NCBI RefSeq assembly: GCF_023072675.1
Contig: NZ_JALLGL010000005.1
Span: forward strand, 1 to 54,769
Origin: Streptomyces sp. XM83C
Lineage (GTDB): Bacteria > Actinomycetota > Actinomycetes > Streptomycetales > Streptomycetaceae
Direction: 5' to 3'
DNA length: 54,769 nucleotides
A model generated the notes under the pieces. That model saw nothing but the letters and a program-made list of their open reading frames with translations, was not told where the DNA came from and searched no databases. Shown here in pieces: positions 39,379 to 47,907 of this stretch (the stretch's first letter is position 1; every line of letters starts with the position of its first letter). A program made the position numbers and the translations under genes.

Positions 39379-39411
39379 AGGAGCCCCGCGCCGTCAGGCG
39401 ACGGGGCTCCT
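39379..39411 (+). terminator. terminator of the cold shock gene
   Basis: AGGAGCCCCG (39379-39388) pairs perfectly with CGGGGCTCCT (39402-39411). An inner CGCC-gtca-GGCG hairpin extends the stem with one bulged base. T- and C-rich sequence follows. It lies 34 nt after the stop codon. Confidence 0.88.
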
Positions 39412-39759
39412 GCCCTTTCCGCTTTCCGTGGCAGCGGACCGCGGCAGGCGCACACTCCTTGCAGAAGCCGGTACGGGGTCGGTAAGGAGTCTGTACGGCC
39501 TGTACAGCGCGCGTGATCGGCCGCGAAACGGCGCCCGTACGGCAATCCGGTTCACGCCACCGGAATGATCTCCGTACCGGGTCGCGTAATCCCCCGGGAT
39601 TCAGTCGAGCGTCTTCTCCCGGCGGCCGGATCTTCACATTTTCCCGCCGATCACCGGACGGCCACAGCGTCTTCGATCGACACCCCCGACGTCCGGTCCC
39701 TCGCGAATGTGACGGATGTCCCGTCACCGGTAGGACCCCCCGCTGTCGCTGCCCCCGCC
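39412..39759. other. non-coding interval before the methyltransferase gene
   Basis: No credible gene is seen. A palindrome CTGTAC-ggcct-GTACAG lies at 39491-39507 and could be a protein-binding site. The interval ends at the TACGCT box of the methyltransferase promoter (39760-39765). Confidence 0.45.
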
Positions 39760-39772
39760 TACGCTCCCGGGC

Positions 39773-40483
39773 ATGACCGACTCCCTCACCGCCACCCGCC
39801 GCTTCTACGACACGATCGCTAAGGACTACGAGGCACACTTCGGTGACACCCTCGCCGGACGCCCCCTGGACCGGGCGCAGCTCACCGCGTTCGCCGAGCT
39901 GACCGGTGAGGGCACGGTGGCCGACCTCGGCTGCGGGCCGGGCCGGATCACGGCGTATCTGGCCTCGCTGGGGCTGTCGGTGTACGGGCTGGACCTGTCG
40001 GAGTCGATGCTGGCGATCGCCCGCAGGGAGCATCCGGGGCTGCGCTTCGAGCAGGGCTCGATGACCCGGCTGGACCTGGCGGACGGCGACCTCGCGGGCG
40101 CGGTGTGCTGGTACTCCACGATCCACACGCCGGACGAGGAGCTGCCCGCCCTGTTCGCGGAGCTGTACCGCGTCCTCGCCCCCGGCGCCCCGCTCCTCCT
40201 CGGCTTCCAGTCGGGCGAGGAACCCCTGCGCCTCGACCGGCCGTGGGGCCACCCGGTGGCCCTGGATTTCCGCCGCCGCACCCCGGAGCGCATGACGCGC
40301 CTGCTGGAGCGGGCCGGCTTCGCCCTCCTCTGGCGGACCCTGCGCGCCCAGGACACCGACCGGGGCGAGACCGCGCCCCAGGCCTTCGTCGCCGCCCGCC
40401 GGCCCGCCCGGCCAGGTCTCGGCGAGCACCGAGACGCAGCCCGTCCATGCGGGCCCGCTGAGCAGGATTCCGCGGACGGGTGA
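39773..40483 (+). CDS. class I SAM-dependent methyltransferase
   Basis: This 236-residue enzyme has the SAM motif VADLGCGPGRITAYLA, then YGLDLSESMLAIAR and a C-terminal LLERAGF block typical of small-molecule methyltransferases. The acceptor is unknown. The start has no Shine-Dalgarno; TACGCT (39760-39765) ends 7 nt before the ATG, suggesting a leaderless transcript. The last 23 or so residues after FVAARRPA are Arg/Ala/Gly-rich and unlike a domain end, and their complementary strand looks like the start of another gene. The tail may be a deletion scar. Confidence 0.88.
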   Translation: MTDSLTATRRFYDTIAKDYEAHFGDTLAGRPLDRAQLTAFAELTGEGTVADLGCGPGRITAYLASLGLSVYGLDLSESMLAIARREHPGLRFEQGSMTRLDLADGDLAGAVCWYSTIHTPDEELPALFAELYRVLAPGAPLLLGFQSGEEPLRLDRPWGHPVALDFRRRTPERMTRLLERAGFALLWRTLRAQDTDRGETAPQAFVAARRPARPGLGEHRDAARPCGPAEQDSADG

Positions 40484-40650
40484 AAAGGGCGAGGAGGTCA
40501 CGGCCGCAGCGGAGCCGGAAGCCGGGTTCACGGCGCACCGGTACGACGGGCGGGTCGGCACCCGCTCCCCCGGGGGCCCTCTCCGGGGGAGCGGGTTGCC
40601 GCCCTTGGGCCCTGCGGAGATCGTCGTACCGCGCCGGATTCCAGTCAATC

Positions 40651-40687
40651 CTTGGGATTTGTCGCTTGACCCAAGTTGTAGCTTGGG
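40651..40687. promoter_or_regulatory. probable LysR autoregulatory site
   Basis: Three half-sites of alternating orientation lie just before the LysR gene: CTTGGG (40651-40656), CCCAAG (40670-40675) and CTTGGG (40682-40687). The last two form an inverted repeat around ttgtag that reaches the start codon. TTGACC at 40666 could be part of a promoter for the upstream or LysR transcript. Confidence 0.55.
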
Positions 40688-40691
40688 GGTC

Positions 40692-41585
40692 ATGACCCTC
40701 GACGATCTGCGGGTGTTCGTGGCCGTGTGCCGGGCGGGCAGTCTCAGCGCGGTGGCCAGGGAGCTGGGCTGCACCCAGTCGGCGGTGAGCCAGCATGTGA
40801 AGCGGCTGGAGCGGGAGACCGGGGTCGCGCTGCTGGAGCGGCAGCCGCGCGGGGTCTCCCCCACCCAGGCGGGGCGGGTGCTGGAGCAGGCCGCCGCCGA
40901 GGGCATCGCGGGCCTGGACCTGGCGGTGCGGCGGCTGCGGGACCTGGTCAGCGGCGAGGAGGGCCACGTCCGCGTGGCGACGGGCGCGACCACGGTGCGG
41001 CACTTCATGTCGGACGCGGTGGTGGAGTTCCGCCGCCGCCATCCCAGGGTCAGCCTGGAGTTCCGTACGGTCAGTTCGGGCCGGGGCAGCTTCGACGCGC
41101 TCGCCGACGGCACGCTCGACCTGGCGTGGATCACGCTGGGCCCGCCGGTGCGCGGCATCGAACAGCGGGCGGTGGTGGAGCTGCCGTGGATGCTCGCCGT
41201 ACGCCGGGACGATCCCCTCGCCGGGCGGGACCGGGTGGCGCCGGACGACCTGGCCGGGCTGCGGGTGATACGTCTGCCGCCGAACTCGGCGTCCGCCGCC
41301 CAGCTGGAGGCCGCGTGCGCGGAGGCGGGGGTGCGGTTCGCGTACGACACGAGCGTCGCCGACTGGGACACCGCGCTGCTCCTCGCCGAGCTGGGCGTGG
41401 GCCGGGCCGTGGTGCCCGCGTTCCCGGGGCTGGAGCGGTCGGCCGACGGGGCGTTGCGGCTGCTGCCGCTGCCCGCCCTGCGCCCGCTGACGGTCGGCTG
41501 GGCCGTCCGCCGCTGGGACGCCCTCAGCCCGGCGGCACGCGCGTTCGCGGACACGGTGATACGGCAGCGCCGGGCACCGCGCTGA
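40692..41585 (+). CDS. LysR-family transcriptional regulator
   Basis: This 297-residue regulator has the N-terminal winged helix-turn-helix (residues 1-60, DDLRVFVAVCRAGSLSAVAR and QSAVSQHVKRLE) and a C-terminal periplasmic-binding-like effector domain. LysR proteins usually control themselves and a divergent neighbour. Here no intact divergent gene exists; only a short transporter-like stub may remain at 40394-40531. The ATG at 40692 follows GGGGGT closely. The effector is unknown. It converges on the acyl-CoA synthetase gene. Confidence 0.93.
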   Translation: MTLDDLRVFVAVCRAGSLSAVARELGCTQSAVSQHVKRLERETGVALLERQPRGVSPTQAGRVLEQAAAEGIAGLDLAVRRLRDLVSGEEGHVRVATGATTVRHFMSDAVVEFRRRHPRVSLEFRTVSSGRGSFDALADGTLDLAWITLGPPVRGIEQRAVVELPWMLAVRRDDPLAGRDRVAPDDLAGLRVIRLPPNSASAAQLEAACAEAGVRFAYDTSVADWDTALLLAELGVGRAVVPAFPGLERSADGALRLLPLPALRPLTVGWAVRRWDALSPAARAFADTVIRQRRAPR

Positions 41586-41607
41586 CGGGGGCGGCCGGCT
41601 TCGCGGC

Positions 41608-43548
41608 CTACCGCCCGCCCCGCGTGTCGTACAGCCCCTCCACCTCCGCCGCGAAGTCCCGCAGGATCGCGGCGCGGCGCAGCTTCATGGACGGGGTGAG
41701 GTGGCCGTCGGTCTCCGTGAAGTCGACGGGCAGGACGGTGAAGCGGCGGATGGTCTCGGGTCGGGAGACAAGCCGGTTGGCCTCGTCCACGGCCCGCTGC
41801 ATGACGGCCGTCAGTTCGGGGTCGCCGATGAGGAGTTCCGCCGGGACGGGATGCTTGCCGATCATGCGGCGCCAGTGGGAGACGCCGTCCACGTCGAGGG
41901 TGATGAGCGCGGCGACGTAGGGGCGGCCGTCGCCGACGAGCATCACCTGGGAGATCAGCGGGTGCTGGCGCAGCCAGTTCTCCAGCGGGGCGGGCGCGAT
42001 GGTCTTGCCGCCCGCCGTGATCATGATCTCTTTCTTGCGGCCGGTGATGGTCAGATAGCCCTCGCCGTCGAGTTCGCCGAGGTCCCCGGTGGGGAACCAG
42101 CCGTCGCGGGTGGCGGGGACGACACCGCCTGCCTGCGGGTCCCAGTAGCCGCGCAGCACATGGTCACCGGCGACGAGGATCTCGCCGTCGGTGGCGATTC
42201 GGACGCGGGTGCCGGGCATCGGCCAGCCGACCGTGCCGAGGCGGGGTTTGAGCGGCGGGGTGACGGTGGTGGCGCCGGTGGTCTCGGTGAGGCCGTACCC
42301 CTCGAAGATCTGGATGCCGGCGCCCGCGTAGAAGGCGGCGAGGTCACGGCCCAGGGGGGAGCCGCCGCAGATGGCGTACTTGACGTGGCCGCCCATCGCG
42401 GCGCGCAGCCGCCGGTAGACCAGCGGGTCGTAGAAGGCGCGGGAGGCCTTCAGGGCGCGGGTCGGGCCGTTGCCGGTGCCCGCCTGCCGGGCCTCCAGGG
42501 CGGTGCCGTAGCGGCGGGCGACGGTGGCGGCGCGGTCGAAGACGGCGGCCCGGCCGCCCGCCTCGGCCTTGGCGCGGGCCGAGTTGAAGACCTTCTCCAG
42601 CATGTACGGGATGGCCAGCAGACAGGTCGGCTTGAAGGCGGCGAGGTCGGGCAGCAGGTCCTCGGCCTTGAGGCTGGGCGCGTGACCGAGGCGGACGCGG
42701 GCACGGACGCAGGCGACGGCGACCATCCTGCCGAACACATGGGACATCGGCAGGAAGAGCAGCACGGACGGCTCCTCGTCGGTCTCCGCGCGGAAGACGG
42801 GGTAGAGCAGCTCGATCGCGTTGTCGACCTCGGCGAAGAAGTTGCCGTGGGACAGGACGCAGCCCTTGGGGCGGCCGGTGGTGCCGGAGGTGTAGATCAG
42901 CGTCGCCACGGTGTCCGGGCCGAGCATGCCGCGCCGTACGCCGACCTCCTGATCGGGGACCGTGGCGGCGCCCAGTTCGCCGAGGCGGTCCACGTGCCCC
43001 TGCTCCATGACCCACAGATGCCGCAGGTCGTGCAGATGGGGTCGTTCGGGGTGGAGTGCGGCGGCCTGCGCGGTGGTCTCGGTGACGAGGGCGACGGCGC
43101 CGGAGTCCTGAAGGATCCAGCGGGCCTGGTAGACGGACGAGGTGGGGTAGATCGGGACGGTGACCAGCCCGGCGGCCCAGGCGGCGAAGTCCAGCAGCGT
43201 CCACTCGTACGTGGTGCGGGCCATCACGGCGATCCGGTCGCCCGGCGCGAGTCCCTCTGCGATCAGCCCCTTCGCGACGGCGAGCACCTCCTCGGCGAAC
43301 CGCTCGGCGGTCACGTCCGTCCACCGGCCGTCGGGGCGGCGCCGGCTCAGGACGACGGAGGCGGGGGCCGCTGCGGCGTTGTCGAAGGGCAGGTCGGCGA
43401 GGGAGCCGTGCCGCACGGGCCGGGCGAGGGGCGGCACGTACGCCTCCCTGACCGCTCCGTCCAGCCGCTTCGTCTCGGGTTCGACGAGGACGGGTCCCCG
43501 GGGGCGGTCGAGATCCTCGAAGGCGGAGGTCGGGTAGGGGGTGGACAC
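41608..43548 (-). CDS. AMP-dependent long-chain fatty acyl-CoA synthetase
   Basis: This 646-residue adenylate-forming enzyme activates fatty acids to acyl-CoA. The AMP-binding P-loop is LIYTSGTTGRPKGC; FEGYGLTETTGA and the hinge TGDLGELDGEGYLTITGRKKE are present, and the C-terminal catalytic Lys should lie in the LTPSMKLRR segment. The length matches long-chain FadD proteins. The GTG at 43548 has CAGGAG 6 nt upstream and is preferred to the ATG at 43590. It diverges from the FabG/MaoC pair, so the three probably share control. Confidence 0.93.
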   Translation of the reverse strand: MSTPYPTSAFEDLDRPRGPVLVEPETKRLDGAVREAYVPPLARPVRHGSLADLPFDNAAAAPASVVLSRRRPDGRWTDVTAERFAEEVLAVAKGLIAEGLAPGDRIAVMARTTYEWTLLDFAAWAAGLVTVPIYPTSSVYQARWILQDSGAVALVTETTAQAAALHPERPHLHDLRHLWVMEQGHVDRLGELGAATVPDQEVGVRRGMLGPDTVATLIYTSGTTGRPKGCVLSHGNFFAEVDNAIELLYPVFRAETDEEPSVLLFLPMSHVFGRMVAVACVRARVRLGHAPSLKAEDLLPDLAAFKPTCLLAIPYMLEKVFNSARAKAEAGGRAAVFDRAATVARRYGTALEARQAGTGNGPTRALKASRAFYDPLVYRRLRAAMGGHVKYAICGGSPLGRDLAAFYAGAGIQIFEGYGLTETTGATTVTPPLKPRLGTVGWPMPGTRVRIATDGEILVAGDHVLRGYWDPQAGGVVPATRDGWFPTGDLGELDGEGYLTITGRKKEIMITAGGKTIAPAPLENWLRQHPLISQVMLVGDGRPYVAALITLDVDGVSHWRRMIGKHPVPAELLIGDPELTAVMQRAVDEANRLVSRPETIRRFTVLPVDFTETDGHLTPSMKLRRAAILRDFAAEVEGLYDTRGGR

Positions 43549-43910
43549 GGGCGGCTCCTGGGGCGTGCAGCGTGGGTCTGCCTGCTGCATGACGTACGGG
43601 CCTCGCGGTGCGGGGCGTTCACCGGCGGCGGCCCGCACAGGGGGTTGCAGCCGGTTGCGTACCGGATGGTACGGCTCCGCTGTGAGGGCGCTGTGCGGGT
43701 TCCGGTCGGGTACGGGGCCGGGGATGTGCAGCCTCGTACGGGTCCGGGACGAGACGTGAGGGACGTTCACATTGGCCGTCCGCCTCCCCCGTGACGTAGC
43801 ATTACCGGCGGTAACCTTACTCCAGAGTAAGCATACGGTCGCTCCTCGTGGAGCGCGCCGTGGGACGCGTCACAGTGACCGTCCGGGGCAGACCAGGGAG
43901 GGCGCCCGGC
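43549..43910. promoter_or_regulatory. bidirectional promoter region of the acyl-lipid genes
   Basis: This divergent interval between the acyl-CoA synthetase and FabG genes holds no credible gene. Two adjacent palindromes near its right end are listed separately. The left 200 nt carry the synthetase leader with an in-frame ATG at 43590. Confidence 0.6.
43802..43831. promoter_or_regulatory. two adjacent TTAC/GTAA palindromes, probable TetR operators
   Basis: TTACCG-G-CGGTAA (43802-43814) and CTTACT-ccag-AGTAAG (43816-43831) lie two bases apart. Both keep TTAC and GTAA with a 5- or 6-nt centre, a form common for TetR-family operators. The likely ligand is the TetR protein encoded at 46238-46882, or a regulator of fatty-acid genes elsewhere. 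Confidence 0.65.
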
Positions 43911-45278
43911 ATGGCCGACCGCTATCTGACGTTCACGGGGACCGCGCCGGGGCGTTTCCTGACCCGCCGGCTCGGGCTGCCCCGGCCCGCCGCTCTGGTC
44001 CGCTGGTCGGCCGAACGGCCGTCCTTCGAGGGCGGGTTGCTGCATCTGACGGCGGGCGGCAAGGGGCTGCCGGGCCTGGAAGAGGTCCTCGCCCGCACCG
44101 GCCTGCCCGTGCTCGACTCGGGCGCCGCCGTCTCCGGCGCGGACCCCGCCGCGTCCGGCGCGGTGCCCGCCGCGTCCGATGCGGTGCCCTCCGCCGTCGT
44201 CCTCGACGCCACCGCCGTACGCGATGTGGAGACGCTGGCGGAGGTGCACGCCGCCCTGCACCCGGTCGTCGGGTCGGTCGCGACGAGCGGCCGGGTGGTC
44301 GTGCTGGGTGCCCCGCCGGACCCCGCCGACCACCATCAGGTCGCCGCCCAGCAGGCGTTGGAGGGTTTCACCCGCTCCCTCGGCAAGGAGATCGGGCGCG
44401 GCAGGACGGTGAACCTGCTCCGGCTGACGGACGCGGACGCCGCCGAGTCCACCCTGCGTTTCCTGCTCTCCTCCAAGTCGGCCTACGTCAGCGGCCAGGT
44501 CGTCCACGTCGGCGACGGCCCCGTCATCGCACCGGACGACTGGGCGCGCCCGCTCGCGGGCCGTACGGCGCTGGTGACGGGGGCGGCGCGGGGCATCGGC
44601 GCGGCCGTCGCCGAGACGCTGGCCAGGGACGGCGCCCGGGTCGTCGTACTCGATGTGCCGTCCGCGCGCAAGGACGCCGAGCGGCTCGCGGCACGGCTGG
44701 GCGGCAGCGCGCTCGCGCTGGACATCACGGCGGCCGACGCGGGCGAGCGGATCGCCGGCGCGCTGCCGGACGGGCTCGACGTGCTGGTGCACAACGCGGG
44801 TGTCACCCGCGACCGGCGGCTCGTCAACATGCCCGCCGAGCGCTGGAGTTCGGTGCTGGAGGTGAACCTGGCGAGCGTGCTGCGGACCACGGACGCGCTG
44901 CTCGCGCGGGGCACGCTGCGGGAGGGCGGCCGGATCGTCGCCACCGCGTCCATCGCGGGCCTCGCGGGCAATGCCGGGCAGACCAACTACGCGGCGAGCA
45001 AGGCGGGCGTCGCCGGGCTGGTCCGCGCGCTCGCGCCGCACGCGCTCGACGGGCACGGGGTGACGGTGAACGCGGTCGCGCCGGGGTTCATCGAGACGAG
45101 GATGACGGCGGCGGTGCCGTTCCTGATCCGCGAGGCCGGCCGCCGGATGAACTCCCTCGCCCAGGGCGGGCTGCCGGCCGATGTCGCCGAGACCACCGCC
45201 TGGCTGGCCCACCCGGCGTCCGGCGCGGTCAACGGGCAGGTCGTCCGGGTGTGCGGGCAGAGCCTGCTGGGGGCGTGA
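43911..45278 (+). CDS. fabG: 3-oxoacyl-ACP reductase, high-molecular-weight FabG4 type
   Basis: This 455-residue protein has the size and layout of mycobacterial FabG4 (Rv0242c): an N-terminal degenerate Rossmann/flavodoxin-like half (about 1-210) and a C-terminal SDR domain. The SDR has TGAARGIG for NADH, the Asn of HNAGVTRDRRL, Ser in TASIAGLAGN, and YAASK. FabG4 reduces 3-oxoacyl-CoA with NADH. GGGAGG lies 9 nt before the ATG at 43911. It overlaps the MaoC gene by one base. In mycobacteria the order is thiolase, fabG4, htdX; the thiolase is not in this window. Confidence 0.92.
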   Translation: MADRYLTFTGTAPGRFLTRRLGLPRPAALVRWSAERPSFEGGLLHLTAGGKGLPGLEEVLARTGLPVLDSGAAVSGADPAASGAVPAASDAVPSAVVLDATAVRDVETLAEVHAALHPVVGSVATSGRVVVLGAPPDPADHHQVAAQQALEGFTRSLGKEIGRGRTVNLLRLTDADAAESTLRFLLSSKSAYVSGQVVHVGDGPVIAPDDWARPLAGRTALVTGAARGIGAAVAETLARDGARVVVLDVPSARKDAERLAARLGGSALALDITAADAGERIAGALPDGLDVLVHNAGVTRDRRLVNMPAERWSSVLEVNLASVLRTTDALLARGTLREGGRIVATASIAGLAGNAGQTNYAASKAGVAGLVRALAPHALDGHGVTVNAVAPGFIETRMTAAVPFLIREAGRRMNSLAQGGLPADVAETTAWLAHPASGAVNGQVVRVCGQSLLGA

Positions 45279-46189
45279 TGACGACCCGCACCGTCCTCAC
45301 CGCACCACCCGCGCTCGCGCCGCTGCTGGCGCGCGGGGCGCTGCTGTCGCCGTTCAAACGGCCCCGCCCCGACGCCGGCTTCCCCGCCACGCGCATGGTC
45401 CTGCCCGGGCTGCGGGTGGACCTCGCCCGGCTCGCGGCGTACGAGCGGGTGTGCGGCTTCCCCACCGGGGACGACGCGCTGCCGCTGACGTATCCGCATG
45501 TGCTGGGCTTCCCGCTGGCGATGCGGCTGATGAGCGGGCGGGACTTTCCGCTGCCGCTGCTGGGGCTGGTCCACACGTCGATCGAGATCATCCGCCACGG
45601 CACCCTCCCCGCGACGGGGTCGTACGAACTCTCCGTCCACGTGGACCGGTTGGTGCCGCACCGGCGCGGCACGGAGGCCGTCGTGGTGACCGAGCTGCGG
45701 GAGGCGGGGGCGGAGTCGGGGCCGGTGTGGGAGTCGACGAGCAGGTATCTGGCGCGGCACCGGACGCCGGGCGCCCGCTCCGGTGCATCGGGCGGCGCCG
45801 CGCCCGGCGCCGGCTGTGGGACACCTGGCGAGCAGCCCCCGGCCCCGCGGCCCCCGTCGGCGTTGCCCGCCGTGGCCGAGTGGCGGCCGGACGCCGGTCT
45901 GGGCCGCCGCTACGGTGCCGTCTCCGGTGACCGCAACCCGATCCATCTGCATCCGCTGACCGCCCGCCTGTTCGGCTTCCCCCGGGCCATCGCGCACGGC
46001 ATGTGGACGGTGGCGCGCTGCCTGGCCGCGCACGGCGCACCCGAGGCGGCCCTCGTGCGGGCGGAGTTCAGGGCGCCGGTGCTGCTGCCGGGGACGGTGG
46101 TGTACGCGGCGGACGCCTCCGGCCGCTTCGAGCTGCGCGCACCGGACGGCCGTACGCATCTGACGGGCACGGTGACGGTCCCGGCGTGA
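45278..46189 (+). CDS. MaoC-like enoyl/3-hydroxyacyl dehydratase (HtdX-like)
   Basis: This 303-residue protein is a double hot-dog dehydratase. The C-terminal hot dog carries the hydratase motif in YGAVSGDRNPIHLHP with Asp and His as catalytic residues, followed by IAHGMWTVAR. The two halves are joined by a Gly/Ala/Pro-rich linker of about 35 residues near 170-205. The ATG overlaps the FabG stop (TGATG), so they are translationally coupled. The pair matches the Rv0242c-Rv0241c neighbours of mycobacteria and would reduce and dehydrate acyl-CoA intermediates. Confidence 0.9.
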   Translation: MTTRTVLTAPPALAPLLARGALLSPFKRPRPDAGFPATRMVLPGLRVDLARLAAYERVCGFPTGDDALPLTYPHVLGFPLAMRLMSGRDFPLPLLGLVHTSIEIIRHGTLPATGSYELSVHVDRLVPHRRGTEAVVVTELREAGAESGPVWESTSRYLARHRTPGARSGASGGAAPGAGCGTPGEQPPAPRPPSALPAVAEWRPDAGLGRRYGAVSGDRNPIHLHPLTARLFGFPRAIAHGMWTVARCLAAHGAPEAALVRAEFRAPVLLPGTVVYAADASGRFELRAPDGRTHLTGTVTVPA

Positions 46190-46237
46190 CGCGGCCCGGC
46201 GCCGCACAGGGCCTCGCCCCCGGCTGCCGCCCCGCGC

Positions 46238-46882
46238 TCACTCCCCCGGCGGCGACCAGCGCCGCCCCGCCATGAGGGAGCCGAGTCCGGCCCACGCGAA
46301 GTTCATCAGCGTGCCCGCGGCCTGCCGGGCGCCGATGCCGTCGGCGGTGTTGGCCCAGGCGGCGAGGGACTCGGCGGCCCCGACGAGGGCCTCGGCGAGT
46401 CCGGCGACCTCGTGGTCGGGCAGGTCGGGGTCGCGGTGGGCGTCGCGGGCGGCGACGGCGATGAGCTGTGTGACGAACGTGACGATGGCCGCGCGCATCG
46501 CGGCGGCCTCGCCGGCGAACGGCTCGCCGTGGGTGCGGGCCTGGAGGTGCAGCACGGACCAGGCGTCGGGGTGGCGTGCGGTGTGCTCGAAGAACGCGAG
46601 CAGCCCGTGCCACAGCCGCCGGTCGGCGGGCTGGTCGGGCCGTACTCCGGCGCGTACGGCCTCGGTGAGGGCGGCGGCCTCGCGGCGGATGACGGCGAGG
46701 AAGAGGTCTTCCTTGGAGTTCAGGTACAGATACACCAACGGCTTGGAGACACCGGCGAGTTCGGCGATGTCGTCCATCGACGCGGCGGTGTAGCCGCGCT
46801 GCCCGAAGATCCGTACGGCGGCGTCCAGCATCTGCTGTTCACGGACGGCACGCGGCATCCGTCTGGTCTTCACGGCACCCAT
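46238..46882 (-). CDS. TetR-family transcriptional regulator
   Basis: This 214-residue repressor has the N-terminal helix-turn-helix AASMDDIAELAGVSKPLVYLY (about 33-53, slightly longer than quoted families vary) and an all-helical ligand domain. It converges on the FabG/MaoC operon and is the best candidate to bind the TTAC/GTAA palindromes upstream of that operon. The ATG at 46882 lacks a Shine-Dalgarno, but TACGCT (complement of 46890-46895) ends 7 nt upstream, pointing to a leaderless mRNA. The ligand is probably an acyl-CoA; this is an inference. Confidence 0.92.
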   Translation of the reverse strand: MGAVKTRRMPRAVREQQMLDAAVRIFGQRGYTAASMDDIAELAGVSKPLVYLYLNSKEDLFLAVIRREAAALTEAVRAGVRPDQPADRRLWHGLLAFFEHTARHPDAWSVLHLQARTHGEPFAGEAAAMRAAIVTFVTQLIAVAARDAHRDPDLPDHEVAGLAEALVGAAESLAAWANTADGIGARQAAGTLMNFAWAGLGSLMAGRRWSPPGE

Positions 46883-46911
46883 GGGTGCAAGCGTAGTTAC
46901 GCCAGGGGCGG

Positions 46912-47208
46912 TTACGAGGCGCCCTGGGTGCGGGCGGCGTCGTCGGCGACGTCCTCCTGGCTGCGGTTGGCGTCCAGGTTGGCCTTGACCCGGTCCACCT
47001 TCTGCACGATCTGCTCGGAGGCGCGGTCACGCTCCTTGCGCAGCACGACGAAGCTGATCGGCGCGGAGATCACGAGGGACAGCAGCAGCACCCACATGCC
47101 GTTGGAGTCGCCCAGGCCGCGCGGGACGACGCCGGAGTAGACGAGGCCCCAGACGACCACGAAGCAGCCCACGAAGATCCCGAGGCGCATCAGTGTGTAG
47201 CGGAGCAT
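46912..47208 (-). CDS. DUF4229 membrane protein
   Basis: This 98-residue protein has two transmembrane helices (about 8-25 and 38-55) and a charged, helical C-terminus with KERDRASEQIVQKVDRVK. It matches the actinobacterial family known as DUF4229, which has no assigned function. The gene is often close to mqnE in Streptomyces, as here. The 99 nt upstream of it hold no gene. Confidence 0.85.
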   Translation of the reverse strand: MLRYTLMRLGIFVGCFVVVWGLVYSGVVPRGLGDSNGMWVLLLSLVISAPISFVVLRKERDRASEQIVQKVDRVKANLDANRSQEDVADDAARTQGAS

Positions 47209-47307
47209 CGCAATCCACTCTTCCGATCATCTAAGGCGGCACAAAAGGGTCAGCACCCAGTGAAGCACGTCGGTGGGCGGATCTTGCGCGGGGGTGCGGG
47301 AGCGGTC

Positions 47308-47832
47308 TCAGAGCAGCGGCAGCAGCATGATCACGTCGTCGCGGTCGTCGCCGGGGGCGACGCGGATGGCGCCGGGGACGCGGCCGACCTCCTTGTAGCC
47401 GCAGGAGCCGTAGAACCGCTCCAGGCCGAGCCCGCCGCGGCAGGTCAGCCGGATCGCCTCGATGCCGTCGAGGCCGCGGGCGGCGCGCTCGGCGGCGGCG
47501 AGGAGATCACGGCCGTAGCCCTTGCCCTGGTGACGGGGGTGCACCATCACCGTGTAGAGCCACACCCAGTGGGTCATCAGCCGGTGCGTGTTGAAGGCGA
47601 GGAACGCGGTCGCGGCGACCCGGCCGTCCTCGTCGTGCCCGACGAGCAGCCGGGCTCGCCCCTCCGCCATGGCGACGAGGTGCCTTACCAGTTCGGGCCG
47701 GATGTCCTCGGGCGTCACAGGCGGTACGAAGCCGACGGCGCCGCCCGCGTCGGTGACGTCGGCCCAGAGCTGGAGGATGCCGTCCCGCAGCTCGGGTGTG
47801 ACGGCCGGATCCAGAGTGAAGGTAAGGGGCAT
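47308..47832 (-). CDS. GNAT-family N-acetyltransferase
   Basis: This 174-residue acetyltransferase has the acetyl-CoA-binding motif VHPRHQGKGYGRDLL and a final FYGSCGYKEVG block. The ATG at 47832 lacks a Shine-Dalgarno; TACGAT (complement of 47839-47844) ends 6 nt before it, so the mRNA may be leaderless. An in-frame GTG at 47856 is less likely. It is 75 nt downstream of mqnE. The substrate is unknown. Confidence 0.88.
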   Translation of the reverse strand: MPLTFTLDPAVTPELRDGILQLWADVTDAGGAVGFVPPVTPEDIRPELVRHLVAMAEGRARLLVGHDEDGRVAATAFLAFNTHRLMTHWVWLYTVMVHPRHQGKGYGRDLLAAAERAARGLDGIEAIRLTCRGGLGLERFYGSCGYKEVGRVPGAIRVAPGDDRDDVIMLLPLL

Positions 47833-47907
47833 CCACCCATCGTAGGTATTACGCACAGGTGGATGCCAGGGATTTCCGGTCCGTACGACGCGACCGGCCG
47901 TCCTCGC

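Noticed and set aside
39230..41554. A 774-codon minus-strand frame across the cold shock, methyltransferase and LysR genes
   Set aside because: Most of it is antisense shadow; only the short part at 40394-40531 looks like real, broken coding sequence and is reported separately.
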